From CAZDQL01 sp964507325 (GTDB lineage: Bacteria > Planctomycetota > UBA1135 > GCA-002686595), in NCBI GenBank assembly GCA_964507325.1, contig CAZDQL010000011.1, positions 35,462-99,461 of the forward strand: a DNA stretch of 64,000 nt, written 5' to 3'. Position 1 is the stretch's first letter. Each line of letters begins with the position of its first letter. The position numbers and the translations under genes are program-made. Below, piece by piece: positions 26,593 to 34,067 of the stretch. The notes beneath the pieces were generated by a model, which saw nothing but the letters and a program-made list of their open reading frames with translations, was not told where the DNA came from and ran no database searches.

Positions 26593-27455
26593 TGGACGCT
26601 GAACGCCTGGAGGAGATCCTGGTCGAGGTGGGCCGGCGGCTCCTGGCCGACGGCGAATCCGCCTTGGGACCGTGGGGCTGCACCACCGTCTCCTTCGAGG
26701 TGTGCCCCGAGGAGGTCGGCGCCATGGTGCGCGCCGGCGCCTGCCGGGTCGGAGTGCGCAGCTGCCCCGATCCCACCCGCCTCGGCGACCTGGCGAGCTA
26801 CCTGGACCACACCCTGCTCAAGCCGGATGCCACCGTCGCCCAGATCGACGTCCTGTGCGACGAGGCCCTGCGCAACGGCTTCGCCTCCGTCTGCGTCAAC
26901 GGCACCTGGGTGCGACGTTGCGCCGAGATCCTGACCGGCTCCGGGGTCCTGGTGTGCACGGTCGTCGGCTTCCCCCTGGGGGCCATGGCCCCCGAGGCGA
27001 AGGCCTACGAGGCGCGCCGCGCGATCGAAGACGGAGCGTGCGAGATCGACATGGTGCTCAATATCGGCGCCCTCAAATCCGGGGACGAGGCCCTGGTGGC
27101 CCGCGACGTCGCCGGGGTGAGCGAGGTCGCCCATCGCCTGGGAGCGCGCACCAAGGTGATCCTGGAGACGGCGCTACTGACCGACGCGGAGATCGTGCGC
27201 GCCTGCGAGTTGGCCCAGGGAGGCGGCGCGGACTTCGTCAAGACCTCCACCGGTTTCTCGAAGGCGGGAGCCACCGTCGAGCACGTGGCCTTGATGCGCT
27301 CCACGGTGGGTCCGGGAATGGGGGTCAAGGCCGCGGGGGGGGTCGGGGACGAGGCCAGCGCGCGCGCGATGATCGCCGCCGGCGCGACGCGCATCGGAGC
27401 CTCCGCCTCGGTGGCGATCGTGCGTGGCGGGGAAGGCGGGGGATCCGCCTACTGA
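26592..27455 (+). CDS. deoC: deoxyribose-phosphate aldolase with N-terminal extension
   Basis: 287 residues, about 60 more than the usual core at the N-terminus. The DeoC core begins at LASYLDHTLLKPDAT and contains EIDMVLNIGAL (Asp153), the Schiff-base lysine of DFVKTSTGFSKAGAT (Lys217) and GVKAAGGVGD (Lys246). It cleaves 2-deoxyribose-5-phosphate to glyceraldehyde-3-phosphate and acetaldehyde. The extra N-terminus starts with an amphipathic helix (LEEILVEVGRRLLAD) resembling BMC encapsulation peptides, then a Cys-containing stretch. It is co-translated with rpiB by a 1-nt overlap. Acetaldehyde release fits an encapsulated pathway, though this is inference. Confidence 0.92.
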   Translation: MDAERLEEILVEVGRRLLADGESALGPWGCTTVSFEVCPEEVGAMVRAGACRVGVRSCPDPTRLGDLASYLDHTLLKPDATVAQIDVLCDEALRNGFASVCVNGTWVRRCAEILTGSGVLVCTVVGFPLGAMAPEAKAYEARRAIEDGACEIDMVLNIGALKSGDEALVARDVAGVSEVAHRLGARTKVILETALLTDAEIVRACELAQGGGADFVKTSTGFSKAGATVEHVALMRSTVGPGMGVKAAGGVGDEASARAMIAAGATRIGASASVAIVRGGEGGGSAY

Positions 27456-27460
27456 GCGAC

Positions 27461-27880
27461 TCACTCGCCGGCGACGTGGACCACGATCCGGCGCCCGTGG
27501 GCGCGGGCGCGGTGCTCGGCGAGGAAGATCCCCTGCCAGGTGCCGAGGGTCAGCCGGCCGCCCGAGATCGGGATGCTCTCGCTGGTGCTCGTGAGGGCCG
27601 AGCGCAGGTGCGAGGGCATGTCGTCGGGGCCCTCGCTGGTGTGGAGGTATCCGGGGTCCCCCTCCGGGGCGATCCGCTCGAGCCAGTCGAGGAGGTCGGA
27701 GGCCGCGCTGGGGTCCGCGTTCTCCTGGATCACGAGGCTGGCGGAGGTGTGGCGGCAGAAGACCGTGCAGAGGCCGGTCCGGACGCCGCTGCGCTCCACC
27801 ACCGCGGCCACGTCGCGGGTCAGCTCGTGGAGGCCGCGGCCCCCGCTCGACACCTGGAACTCTTCCTGGTGCTGGGTCAT
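27461..27880 (-). CDS. YjbQ/UPF0047 family protein
   Basis: 139 residues, typical family length. The conserved core is visible: GLCTVFCRHTSASLVIQENA, DMPSHLRSALTSTSESIPI, and TLGTWQGIFLAEHRARAHGR. The conserved histidines (CRHTSAS, MPSHLR, LAEHR) sit where the trimeric fold binds metal or phosphate. The family has been linked to thiamine phosphate synthase activity, but its physiological role is unsettled. ATG 27880 starts the conserved region. It is convergent with deoC (5 nt apart). Confidence 0.9.
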   Translation of the reverse strand: MTQHQEEFQVSSGGRGLHELTRDVAAVVERSGVRTGLCTVFCRHTSASLVIQENADPSAASDLLDWLERIAPEGDPGYLHTSEGPDDMPSHLRSALTSTSESIPISGGRLTLGTWQGIFLAEHRARAHGRRIVVHVAGE

Positions 27881-27936
27881 CGAACCAGGGTAGCGCCGGA
27901 CGGGACGCGGTGAATTGGGGAAAATACGCCCCCTTT

Positions 27937-27955
27937 GGCGCCCATCTCGGGCGCC
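27937..27955 (-). other. 7-bp GC hairpin between two minus-strand genes
   Basis: GGCGCCC, loop ATCTC, GGGCGCC is a perfect stem 34 nt downstream of the stop of the hypothetical gene at 27989 and 57 nt upstream of yjbQ. No T-tract follows at once on the minus strand (a CGTATTTTCCCC stretch comes 9 nt later), so it is only a weak terminator candidate. Confidence 0.3.
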
Positions 27956-27988
27956 GCCCAACCGGCAGAAGCCCCTCTGAGCTCAAGA

Positions 27989-28474
27989 TCAGCCGAGTTT
28001 AGCACCCAGAAGCTGCTCGGCGATCAGGAATTCGTCCGGCTCGCGGCCCTTCTCCGGGCAGGAGAAGGAGACCTGCAGCCGGTCGATGCCGTCCGTCTCC
28101 CACGCCAGACGGCAGATGCGAACCACGTCGAGCACCCGGTCCTCGAGGCGGCGACCCGCCGGCTCCTGGAAGATCAGGTCCGCGAAGCCGTCCTCGGCGA
28201 CCGCCGGATCCACCTCGGGGCGTTCCGCCGGCCCCACCGAGCGGATGTGGGCCGGCCAAGGGCCCTCGCTCCAAGTGGGCCGGGCCAGGAGTCCCCAGAG
28301 CCGCTGGCCGTCGTGGGCCTTGATCCGGAACTCGATGACTTCGCGTCCTCCCCCGGAGAGGTCCGGGCGGGGAGTCAGCATCAGAGAGGGCCGTTCGGAG
28401 TCGAGCGCTCGTAGCCGGGTGCGCCAGTAGGTCGGCTCGAGAAGCAGAGGATGTACAGAGCGCCGCATATCCAC
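27989..28474 (-). CDS. hypothetical protein
   Basis: 161 residues with no family I recognise. REVIEFRIKAHDGQRLWGLLARP recalls the N-terminus of some acetyl-xylan-esterase-like hydrolases, but there is no nucleophile motif and the protein is too short for one. No signal peptide or membrane helix is seen. The start is GTG 28474; ATG 28468 is two codons in. Codons are less G/C-biased than in the neighbours. It may be a genuine small protein or a truncated fragment. Confidence 0.45.
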   Translation of the reverse strand: MDMRRSVHPLLLEPTYWRTRLRALDSERPSLMLTPRPDLSGGGREVIEFRIKAHDGQRLWGLLARPTWSEGPWPAHIRSVGPAERPEVDPAVAEDGFADLIFQEPAGRRLEDRVLDVVRICRLAWETDGIDRLQVSFSCPEKGREPDEFLIAEQLLGAKLG

Positions 28475-28821
28475 AGGGTCAGCGTGAGGGAGCCAGGAAA
28501 CCGGCGCGCGCCGAACGGGGAATCTAGGGGAAGTCCCACCGTCAGCTGAATTCGGCGATCTCGATTCGGGTCACGGGGGACGGAACTCGCCGGTATGCCG
28601 GCCGTAATCCCTTGCCAGCACGCGAGTAAGGATTTCCACCTTTCACCTCGGGATGTCTTGGCATTTCCTATGGTCTGCCATCCCCCGAGGGCGGGAGCCC
28701 TCCGGGAACCCACAACACGGCAGGACTCTCAGGCGCGGAGGAGGTCACCTTTCCACGGCCCCGCTCGGCGCAGGTGGGACCTGCGACGACTTCGCCGGCT
28801 TTCCCCGTGGAGATCGCCCCG
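28475..28821. other. 347-nt intergenic region ahead of the amidohydrolase operon
   Basis: Relatively A/T-richer than its surroundings, this gap separates a minus-strand gene from the eleven-gene plus-strand operon and must hold the operon promoter. I see no convincing -35/-10 pair. The inverted repeat TGGCA-N12-TGCCA at 28659-28680 is a possible regulator site. Short open frames on either strand show no coding character. Confidence 0.4.
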
Positions 28822-30225
28822 ATGCCCCTCCTCTCGACTTGGTTGGCAGCCGCCACGATCGCGGCTCCCGGCGCGCCCTCTGCGGCCCATCCCCCCATCG
28901 ACCCCGCCGCCCAGGAGCCCCCCTGCTGCGCCTCGACCCCCGTGCTCCTGCGCGCCTCGAGGATCATCGTCCGCCCAGGGGAGGTGCTGAAGGATGCGGC
29001 CGTCCTCGTCGTCGATGGGCGCATCGAGAAGGTCGCACCGGGGCTCGCCGCCCCGGAAGGGGCCGAGGTGATCGAAGGGGAGGTGATCTGCGCCGGCTTC
29101 CTCGATCCCTGGTCCAGCCTCGGCGTGACCCGCGACTGCGTGCTGGATGGACGCGCCGACGCCGCGTCGCGCACCGCCGACGGCTTCGACCCCCACGGTA
29201 GCGCCTACACCCGCGAGGAGGCCCTGGCCGCCGGGGTGGTCGCGGTGCGCGCCCAGGGCGGCACCCGCTCCGACCTCGCCGGGGTAGGAGCCTGGTTCTC
29301 GACCGGTCCGGGGGACAAGGCCTGCGGACTGGTCCTGGTCGACGACGCCTGCGTCGGCGCCCGGGTGGGGATCAGCGAGCGCGGCAAGGTCGACGTCTTC
29401 GACCGCATCGATCAGGTCGACAAGCTGGTCAACAAGCTGCGCTCGGGGTGGGACTACTCGATCGACCAGACCGAGTACCGCCACGCCATGCAGGAGTGGC
29501 GCGAGAAGATCGCCAAGGAGGAGGCGAAGCTCGAGAAGGACTTCAAGAAGGCCAAGAAGGCCCGCGAGAAGGCGATCGAGGAGGCGGAGGAGAAGGACAA
29601 GGAGCACAAGGAGAAGTCCTACAAGGAGGACAAGCCGCCCAAGCCGCCGAAGTACGACGCCGAGAAGGAAGTCCTGGCGCGCCTGGCCAACGGCGAGATG
29701 CCCTTGGTGGTCGAGATGCACCGCGTCGCAGAGCTGCGCGAATTCCTGGCCCTGACCCGCGGTCTCGACCGGTTGCGGATCGTCATCGCCGGGGGAACGG
29801 AGGCGGAGGCGGTCGCCGAGGAGCTCGCCCGCCGCCGCATCCCCGTCATCGTGCATCCCGCCCCCCTGGGCGAGAGCCGCCCCGATCACCTCGCCGCCCA
29901 CGACCTGGCCCTCGCCGCCAGCCTGGCGGAGGCCGGGGTACCGGTCCTGCTCGGCAGCGGAGGAGGCGCGGCCGCCCGCGATCTGCCGCTCCTGGCGACC
30001 CTCGCCATCGGGCACGGGCTCGATCCCGAGGAGGCCTTCGCCGCCCTGACCTACCGCGCGGCCCGCGTCTTGGACGTGGCCGACTGCCTCGGCTCCGTGC
30101 AGGCCGGCCGCCGCGCCGACCTGCTCGTGCTGGACGGCGACCCTCTCGCCGTCACCACCCGGGTGCGCCACGTCCTAGTCGGCGGGCGCGTCGTCGTCTC
30201 CCCCACCAACCAGAACGGGAAGTAG
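28822..30225 (+). CDS. amidohydrolase array gene A: exported amidohydrolase-like protein without HxH motif
   Basis: 467 residues from ATG 28822 (GGAG 10 nt upstream) with a signal peptide (MPLLSTWLAAATIAAPGAPS). The N-terminal beta-sandwich strand (ASRIIVRPGEVLKDAAVLVV) and C-terminal motif (GSVQAGRRADLLVLDGDPL) are those of imidazolonepropionase-like amidohydrolases. Where catalytic members have P-G-x-I-D-x-H-x-H, this reads CAGFLDPWSSLG, so the metal site is lost. Residues about 225-290 form a Lys/Glu-rich helix (AKLEKDFKKAKKAREKAI followed by EEAEEKDKEHKEKSYKED), an enlarged version of an insert present throughout the array. It is first in the operon, 9 nt before gene B. Probably a structural or regulatory pseudo-enzyme; function unknown. 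Confidence 0.85.
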   Translation: MPLLSTWLAAATIAAPGAPSAAHPPIDPAAQEPPCCASTPVLLRASRIIVRPGEVLKDAAVLVVDGRIEKVAPGLAAPEGAEVIEGEVICAGFLDPWSSLGVTRDCVLDGRADAASRTADGFDPHGSAYTREEALAAGVVAVRAQGGTRSDLAGVGAWFSTGPGDKACGLVLVDDACVGARVGISERGKVDVFDRIDQVDKLVNKLRSGWDYSIDQTEYRHAMQEWREKIAKEEAKLEKDFKKAKKAREKAIEEAEEKDKEHKEKSYKEDKPPKPPKYDAEKEVLARLANGEMPLVVEMHRVAELREFLALTRGLDRLRIVIAGGTEAEAVAEELARRRIPVIVHPAPLGESRPDHLAAHDLALAASLAEAGVPVLLGSGGGAAARDLPLLATLAIGHGLDPEEAFAALTYRAARVLDVADCLGSVQAGRRADLLVLDGDPLAVTTRVRHVLVGGRVVVSPTNQNGK

Positions 30226-30234
30226 GAGGACAGC

Positions 30235-31380
30235 ATGCTCTCGATTCCCCTGGCCCTCGTCTCCCTCTTGGCACCGGCGCTCACCGGGGCACCGGAGGGG
30301 GGCACCTTCGCCCTGCGGGCGACCCGCGTTCACGTCGGCGACGGCACCGTGATCGAGAACGGGGTCGTAGTCGTCCGGGACGGCAAGATCGCCGGCGTCG
30401 GCAAGGGCGTCACGGTCGACAAGAACGTGGTGCTGGTCGAGCACGACGGGGACCTCTCCCCGGGTCTGATCGCCCTGCGCGACTACTCCGGGGCGGGCTC
30501 CGAGGGAGCCGACTCCACCCGTACGGTGATGGAGACGGCCGACCTGGCCCACGCCTTCGACCCCGACCACTCGAGCATGAAGCGCCTGCAGTCGGAGGGG
30601 GTGACGACGGTCGTGCTCGCGCCCACTCCGGGTCAGAACCTGATCGGTGGCCTGGCGGCCGCGGTCAAACCCGGGGTGCGGGTCCTGGCTCGCGGCGCGC
30701 TGCTGCACCTGGACCTGTCGACCTCGGGCCTGCGCAACAACCGCTACCCCACCAGCTACGCCGGCGCCTTCGAGGAGCTCGAGCGCCGCTTCCACGAGCC
30801 CCAGGGCGTCTTCGCCCGGGTGGCGGCGGGGGAGCTGCGCGTGCTCCTGGAGGCGAACAACCGCGCCGAGCTGCAACGCGCCCTGGCCTTCGCCTCCCGC
30901 CACGGGTTGGCCGGCATCCTGGTCGGCTCCTCCCGGGCCGGAGAGCTGGCGGCTCAGGTGAAGGCCAGCGGACTCGGCATCGCCCTGGGCCCCTACGGCC
31001 CCGGAACCGACAGCAAGACGCTGGCCAGCGCCGCGGCCCTGGCGCGCGCCGGGGTACCCCTGGGCTTCGCCCTCGATGCCCCCGGGGTCCACCCGGTCGG
31101 CCTGCGCTGGACCGCCGCCCTCTGCGTGCGGGCGGGCCTCGAACGGGACGCCGCCTTCGGCGCCTTGACCTCGGGCGCGGCGGACCTGGCCGGGATCGGG
31201 GATCGGGTCGGGCGGATCCGCGAAGGACTCGACGCCGACCTGGTGCTCTGGAGTGGCGATCCGGTCGACGCGGGCAGCCGCGTACAGGCCGTCTGGATCG
31301 ACGGGAAGAAGGTCTTCGAGGCCCCCGAAGACGAGGACGACGAGGAAGACGAAGACGAAGAAGAGGAGGACGACGCGTGA
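30235..31380 (+). CDS. amidohydrolase array gene B: amidohydrolase-like protein without HxH motif, acidic tail
   Basis: 381 residues, ATG 30235 preceded by AGGAGG. A signal peptide (MLSIPLALVSLLAPALTGA) leads to the amidohydrolase beta-domain (RATRVHVGDGTVIENGVVVV) and the family C-terminal signature (GRIREGLDADLVLWSGDPVD). The metal motif region reads LSPGLIALRDYSG, with no His. The shared core GVTTVVLAPTPGQNLIGGLA is present. The protein ends in a run of about 17 nearly all acidic residues (EDEDDEEDEDEEEEDDA). Its stop overlaps the start of gene C by 1 nt. A hydrolase activity is unlikely with the ligands missing. Confidence 0.85.
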   Translation: MLSIPLALVSLLAPALTGAPEGGTFALRATRVHVGDGTVIENGVVVVRDGKIAGVGKGVTVDKNVVLVEHDGDLSPGLIALRDYSGAGSEGADSTRTVMETADLAHAFDPDHSSMKRLQSEGVTTVVLAPTPGQNLIGGLAAAVKPGVRVLARGALLHLDLSTSGLRNNRYPTSYAGAFEELERRFHEPQGVFARVAAGELRVLLEANNRAELQRALAFASRHGLAGILVGSSRAGELAAQVKASGLGIALGPYGPGTDSKTLASAAALARAGVPLGFALDAPGVHPVGLRWTAALCVRAGLERDAAFGALTSGAADLAGIGDRVGRIREGLDADLVLWSGDPVDAGSRVQAVWIDGKKVFEAPEDEDDEEDEDEEEEDDA

Positions 31381-32594
31381 TGCTCTCGCTCCTGATGGCG
31401 CCCACCCTGGCGCTGGCCGTCGGATCGCCGGCGGGCCACCCCACCTCTAGCGACGACTGGACGATCCACGCCGAGCGGGTCTACACCGGCCCCGGTGAGG
31501 TCCTCGAGGACGCCGTGATCACGGTGAAGGACGGCGTGGTGGCCTCGATCACCCCCGGTGGAAAGGCCCCCGAGGACGCCCTGGCGGCGCACGCGGTGAC
31601 CGCCGGGATGATCGACCTCTCGGCACACCTGGCCGACAGTCGCTACGCCGTGGAGCAGGCGCGCGAGGTGCAACCGCACCTCTCGGTCGCCCCCGCGGTG
31701 GACCTCTACTCGACGCGCTGGAAGGCCCTGGCTGCCAGCGGGGTCACGATCGCGCTGGTCTCACCCCTCGACCTGAACATCATCGGCGGGCACGGGATCG
31801 CCCTCCGGACCGCGGGCCCCAAGGAGCTCGCCGCCCGGGAGGTCACCGGCAAGCCGGTCCTGCGGGGCGCCATCGGGACCCAGCCGAGCGGCGGCAACCA
31901 CCCCGCCTACGGCCGCCCCACCGACTTCTTCTCGCGGCGTCCGACGACGCGCATGGGAGTCGAGTGGGAGTGGCGCATCGCCTTCTTCGACGCCGTCGCC
32001 GCGACCCGACTGCCGGAGAAAGAGTTCCCCGGCGCCGAGGAGCTGCGCGCCGCCCTGCGCGGCGAACGCGTCGTGATGATCCAGGCCTGGGCGACCCAGG
32101 ACATCCGCACGGCGGTCTTCCTCAAGGAGGAGATGAGCCGCGAGGGGTTCGGCGAGCTCGACCTCGTGCTCGACGCGGCCGCCGAGGCGTGGAAGGAGCC
32201 CCAGCTCCTGATGCGCAGCGGCACCACCGTCGTGCTGCCGCCCTTCCCCGCCGGCGGGCGCACCACCGACCAGGCCTTCATGGCCTGGAACACCGCCAAG
32301 CTGCTCACCGACGGAGGCGTGACCGTTTGCCTCTCGAGCCACGGCCGCACCAGCGCGGCGGACCGCCTGAGCATGCAGGCGGGCTTCGCCATGCGCGGCG
32401 GTCTCACCTTCGACCAGGCCCTGGCCGCGGTCACCACCAACCCCGCCCAGGTGCTCGGCATCTCCGAGCGCGTGGGCACCGTCGAGAGCGGCAAGGATGC
32501 CGACCTCGTCCTGTGGAGCGGTCAGCCCTTCGAGCCCAGCGCACGTATCACTGGCGTCCTGGTCGCGGGCGAGCTCGCCCTCGACCCTCGATAG
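31380..32594 (+). CDS. amidohydrolase array gene C: amidohydrolase-like protein without HxH motif
   Basis: 404 residues. ATG 31380 overlaps the stop of gene B (TGATG); an in-frame GTG lies one codon upstream. It has a signal peptide (MLSLLMAPTLALAVG). The motif region reads TAGMIDLSAHLAD, keeping an Asp and one His but not H-x-H. IGGHGIALRT, a late ALAAVTTNPAQVLGI segment and GTVESGKDADLVLWSG confirm the family. No long charged insert is present, unlike genes A, D, E and J. A 42-nt gap follows, the largest in the operon. Confidence 0.85.
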   Translation: MLSLLMAPTLALAVGSPAGHPTSSDDWTIHAERVYTGPGEVLEDAVITVKDGVVASITPGGKAPEDALAAHAVTAGMIDLSAHLADSRYAVEQAREVQPHLSVAPAVDLYSTRWKALAASGVTIALVSPLDLNIIGGHGIALRTAGPKELAAREVTGKPVLRGAIGTQPSGGNHPAYGRPTDFFSRRPTTRMGVEWEWRIAFFDAVAATRLPEKEFPGAEELRAALRGERVVMIQAWATQDIRTAVFLKEEMSREGFGELDLVLDAAAEAWKEPQLLMRSGTTVVLPPFPAGGRTTDQAFMAWNTAKLLTDGGVTVCLSSHGRTSAADRLSMQAGFAMRGGLTFDQALAAVTTNPAQVLGISERVGTVESGKDADLVLWSGQPFEPSARITGVLVAGELALDPR

Positions 32595-32636
32595 CCCGAG
32601 CACACACCATCCCATCGACCTAGCAAGAGATCTCCG

Positions 32637-34067
32637 ATGAAAGCGACGAGCCTGCGGGCCCTCCCCATCATCCTCGCCCTCGCGACGGGCGTCGCCGGGG
32701 CGGGCGACAAGTACGCCATCAAGGCCGGGACCGTGATCACCACCAACGGCGAGGCGATCGCCGAAGGTGTGATCGTGATGGAGGGCGGCAAGATCACCGC
32801 CGTCGGTCCCTTGGACGAGGTCAAGATCCCGTGGGACGCCGCGGTGCTCGACGTCCCCGAGCTGACCGCCGCCCCCGGCTTCGTCGAGGCGTGTACGTCC
32901 AGCGGGATGGACCGCCCCAACGAGAACCTCGACGTCGCGCCGTTCCTGAACATCCGCGACTCGATCGACCCAGTGGCCTTCTACTTCGAGGACTCGCTGC
33001 GTTGGGGGATGACTACCCTCAACATCCAGCAGGGTCCCAGCTGCGTCATCGGGGGCCAGGGCATGGTGGTGCAGCCCTACGGGCTCCTGGTGGAGGAGAT
33101 GATGATGCGCCCCACGTCGGGGATCGTCATGAGCGCCTCCCCCAAGAGCGGGAAGTCGCGCGCCACCCAGGCCCAGGCCCTGCGCCAGGCCTTCGCCGAC
33201 CTCCGGCGTCACCTGGAGACCCTGGTGCGCGAGAAGCGCGCCGGGGACGACCGCGCCCGCCGCGAGGCGCTCTACCAGGGTCGCGACCTGGAGGGTGAGC
33301 GCGGCAAGGGCCGGGCGATGGAGGGCAAGGCCTGGAAGGTGGAAGGGCTGGAGTTGATCCCCCGGGGAGAGATCGACGAGAAGCTCGAGCCCCTGCTGGA
33401 CATAGTCGAGGGTCGCGTCGACGTCTACTTCTACTGCGGCGCGCCGATGGACGTGCGGCTGGCCCTGGAGATCGCCTCCGACAACGGGTTCCTGGAGCGC
33501 ACCATCCTGGTGCTCGACGACTCCTGCTGGAAGGCCGCCGATCTGATCGCCGAGGCGGGCGTGGCGGTGGTCCTCGATCCCACCCTGCTGCACCGCGAGA
33601 CGGACCCCAAGAGCGAGGAGGAGGTCGAGACCTTCGTCCCCGGGGTCTTCGCGAAGAAGGGCATCAATTTCGCCCTGCGCTCGCGCAACACGACCAACGA
33701 GTCGCTCTGGTTCCAGGCGGCCACCTGCATCGCTCACGGGATGTCGCGCGCTGACGCCCTGGCGGCAGCGACCACCACCCCGGCCAAGATGCTGGGGCTC
33801 GAGGGACGCGTGGGCGAGTTGAAGGCGGGAGCCGAGGGGGACGTGGTGCTCTTCTCCGGCGATCCGCTATCGGTGACCTCCTTCGTCGAGTACGTCGTGC
33901 TCGACGGGCAGCTGATCTACGACCGCTCGCAGGACGTACGCACCCAGCACCTGTTGGAGGGCATCCAGCCCGACAACACCGAGGCCGCGACCGTCGGAGA
34001 GGCGGACGCGGAGGGTGACACCGAGGACGACGAAGAAGAAGACGACGGAGAGGAGGACGACCGGTGA
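32637..34067 (+). CDS. amidohydrolase array gene D: amidohydrolase-like protein without HxH motif, acidic tail
   Basis: 476 residues from ATG 32637 with a signal peptide (MKATSLRALPIILALATGVAGA). The beta-domain strand AGTVITTNGEAIAEGVIVM and the end GELKAGAEGDVVLFSGDPL are family hallmarks; the metal motif position reads APGFVEACTSSG. A charged insert lies at about 195-235 (REKRAGDDRARREALYQGRD). The last 25 residues are acidic (GDTEDDEEEDDGEEDDR). The stop overlaps the GTG of gene E by 4 nt. As in A-C, the metal ligands are gone. Confidence 0.85.
   Translation: MKATSLRALPIILALATGVAGAGDKYAIKAGTVITTNGEAIAEGVIVMEGGKITAVGPLDEVKIPWDAAVLDVPELTAAPGFVEACTSSGMDRPNENLDVAPFLNIRDSIDPVAFYFEDSLRWGMTTLNIQQGPSCVIGGQGMVVQPYGLLVEEMMMRPTSGIVMSASPKSGKSRATQAQALRQAFADLRRHLETLVREKRAGDDRARREALYQGRDLEGERGKGRAMEGKAWKVEGLELIPRGEIDEKLEPLLDIVEGRVDVYFYCGAPMDVRLALEIASDNGFLERTILVLDDSCWKAADLIAEAGVAVVLDPTLLHRETDPKSEEEVETFVPGVFAKKGINFALRSRNTTNESLWFQAATCIAHGMSRADALAAATTTPAKMLGLEGRVGELKAGAEGDVVLFSGDPLSVTSFVEYVVLDGQLIYDRSQDVRTQHLLEGIQPDNTEAATVGEADAEGDTEDDEEEDDGEEDDR

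Noticed and set aside
27937..27955. Rho-independent terminator
   Set aside because: The stem is good but no T-tract follows directly on either strand, so it is listed only as a hairpin.
28381..28713. 110-codon minus-strand frame upstream of the amidohydrolase operon
   Set aside because: It has no family similarity and no ribosome site, and it overlaps the start of another short gene. Not supported as coding.
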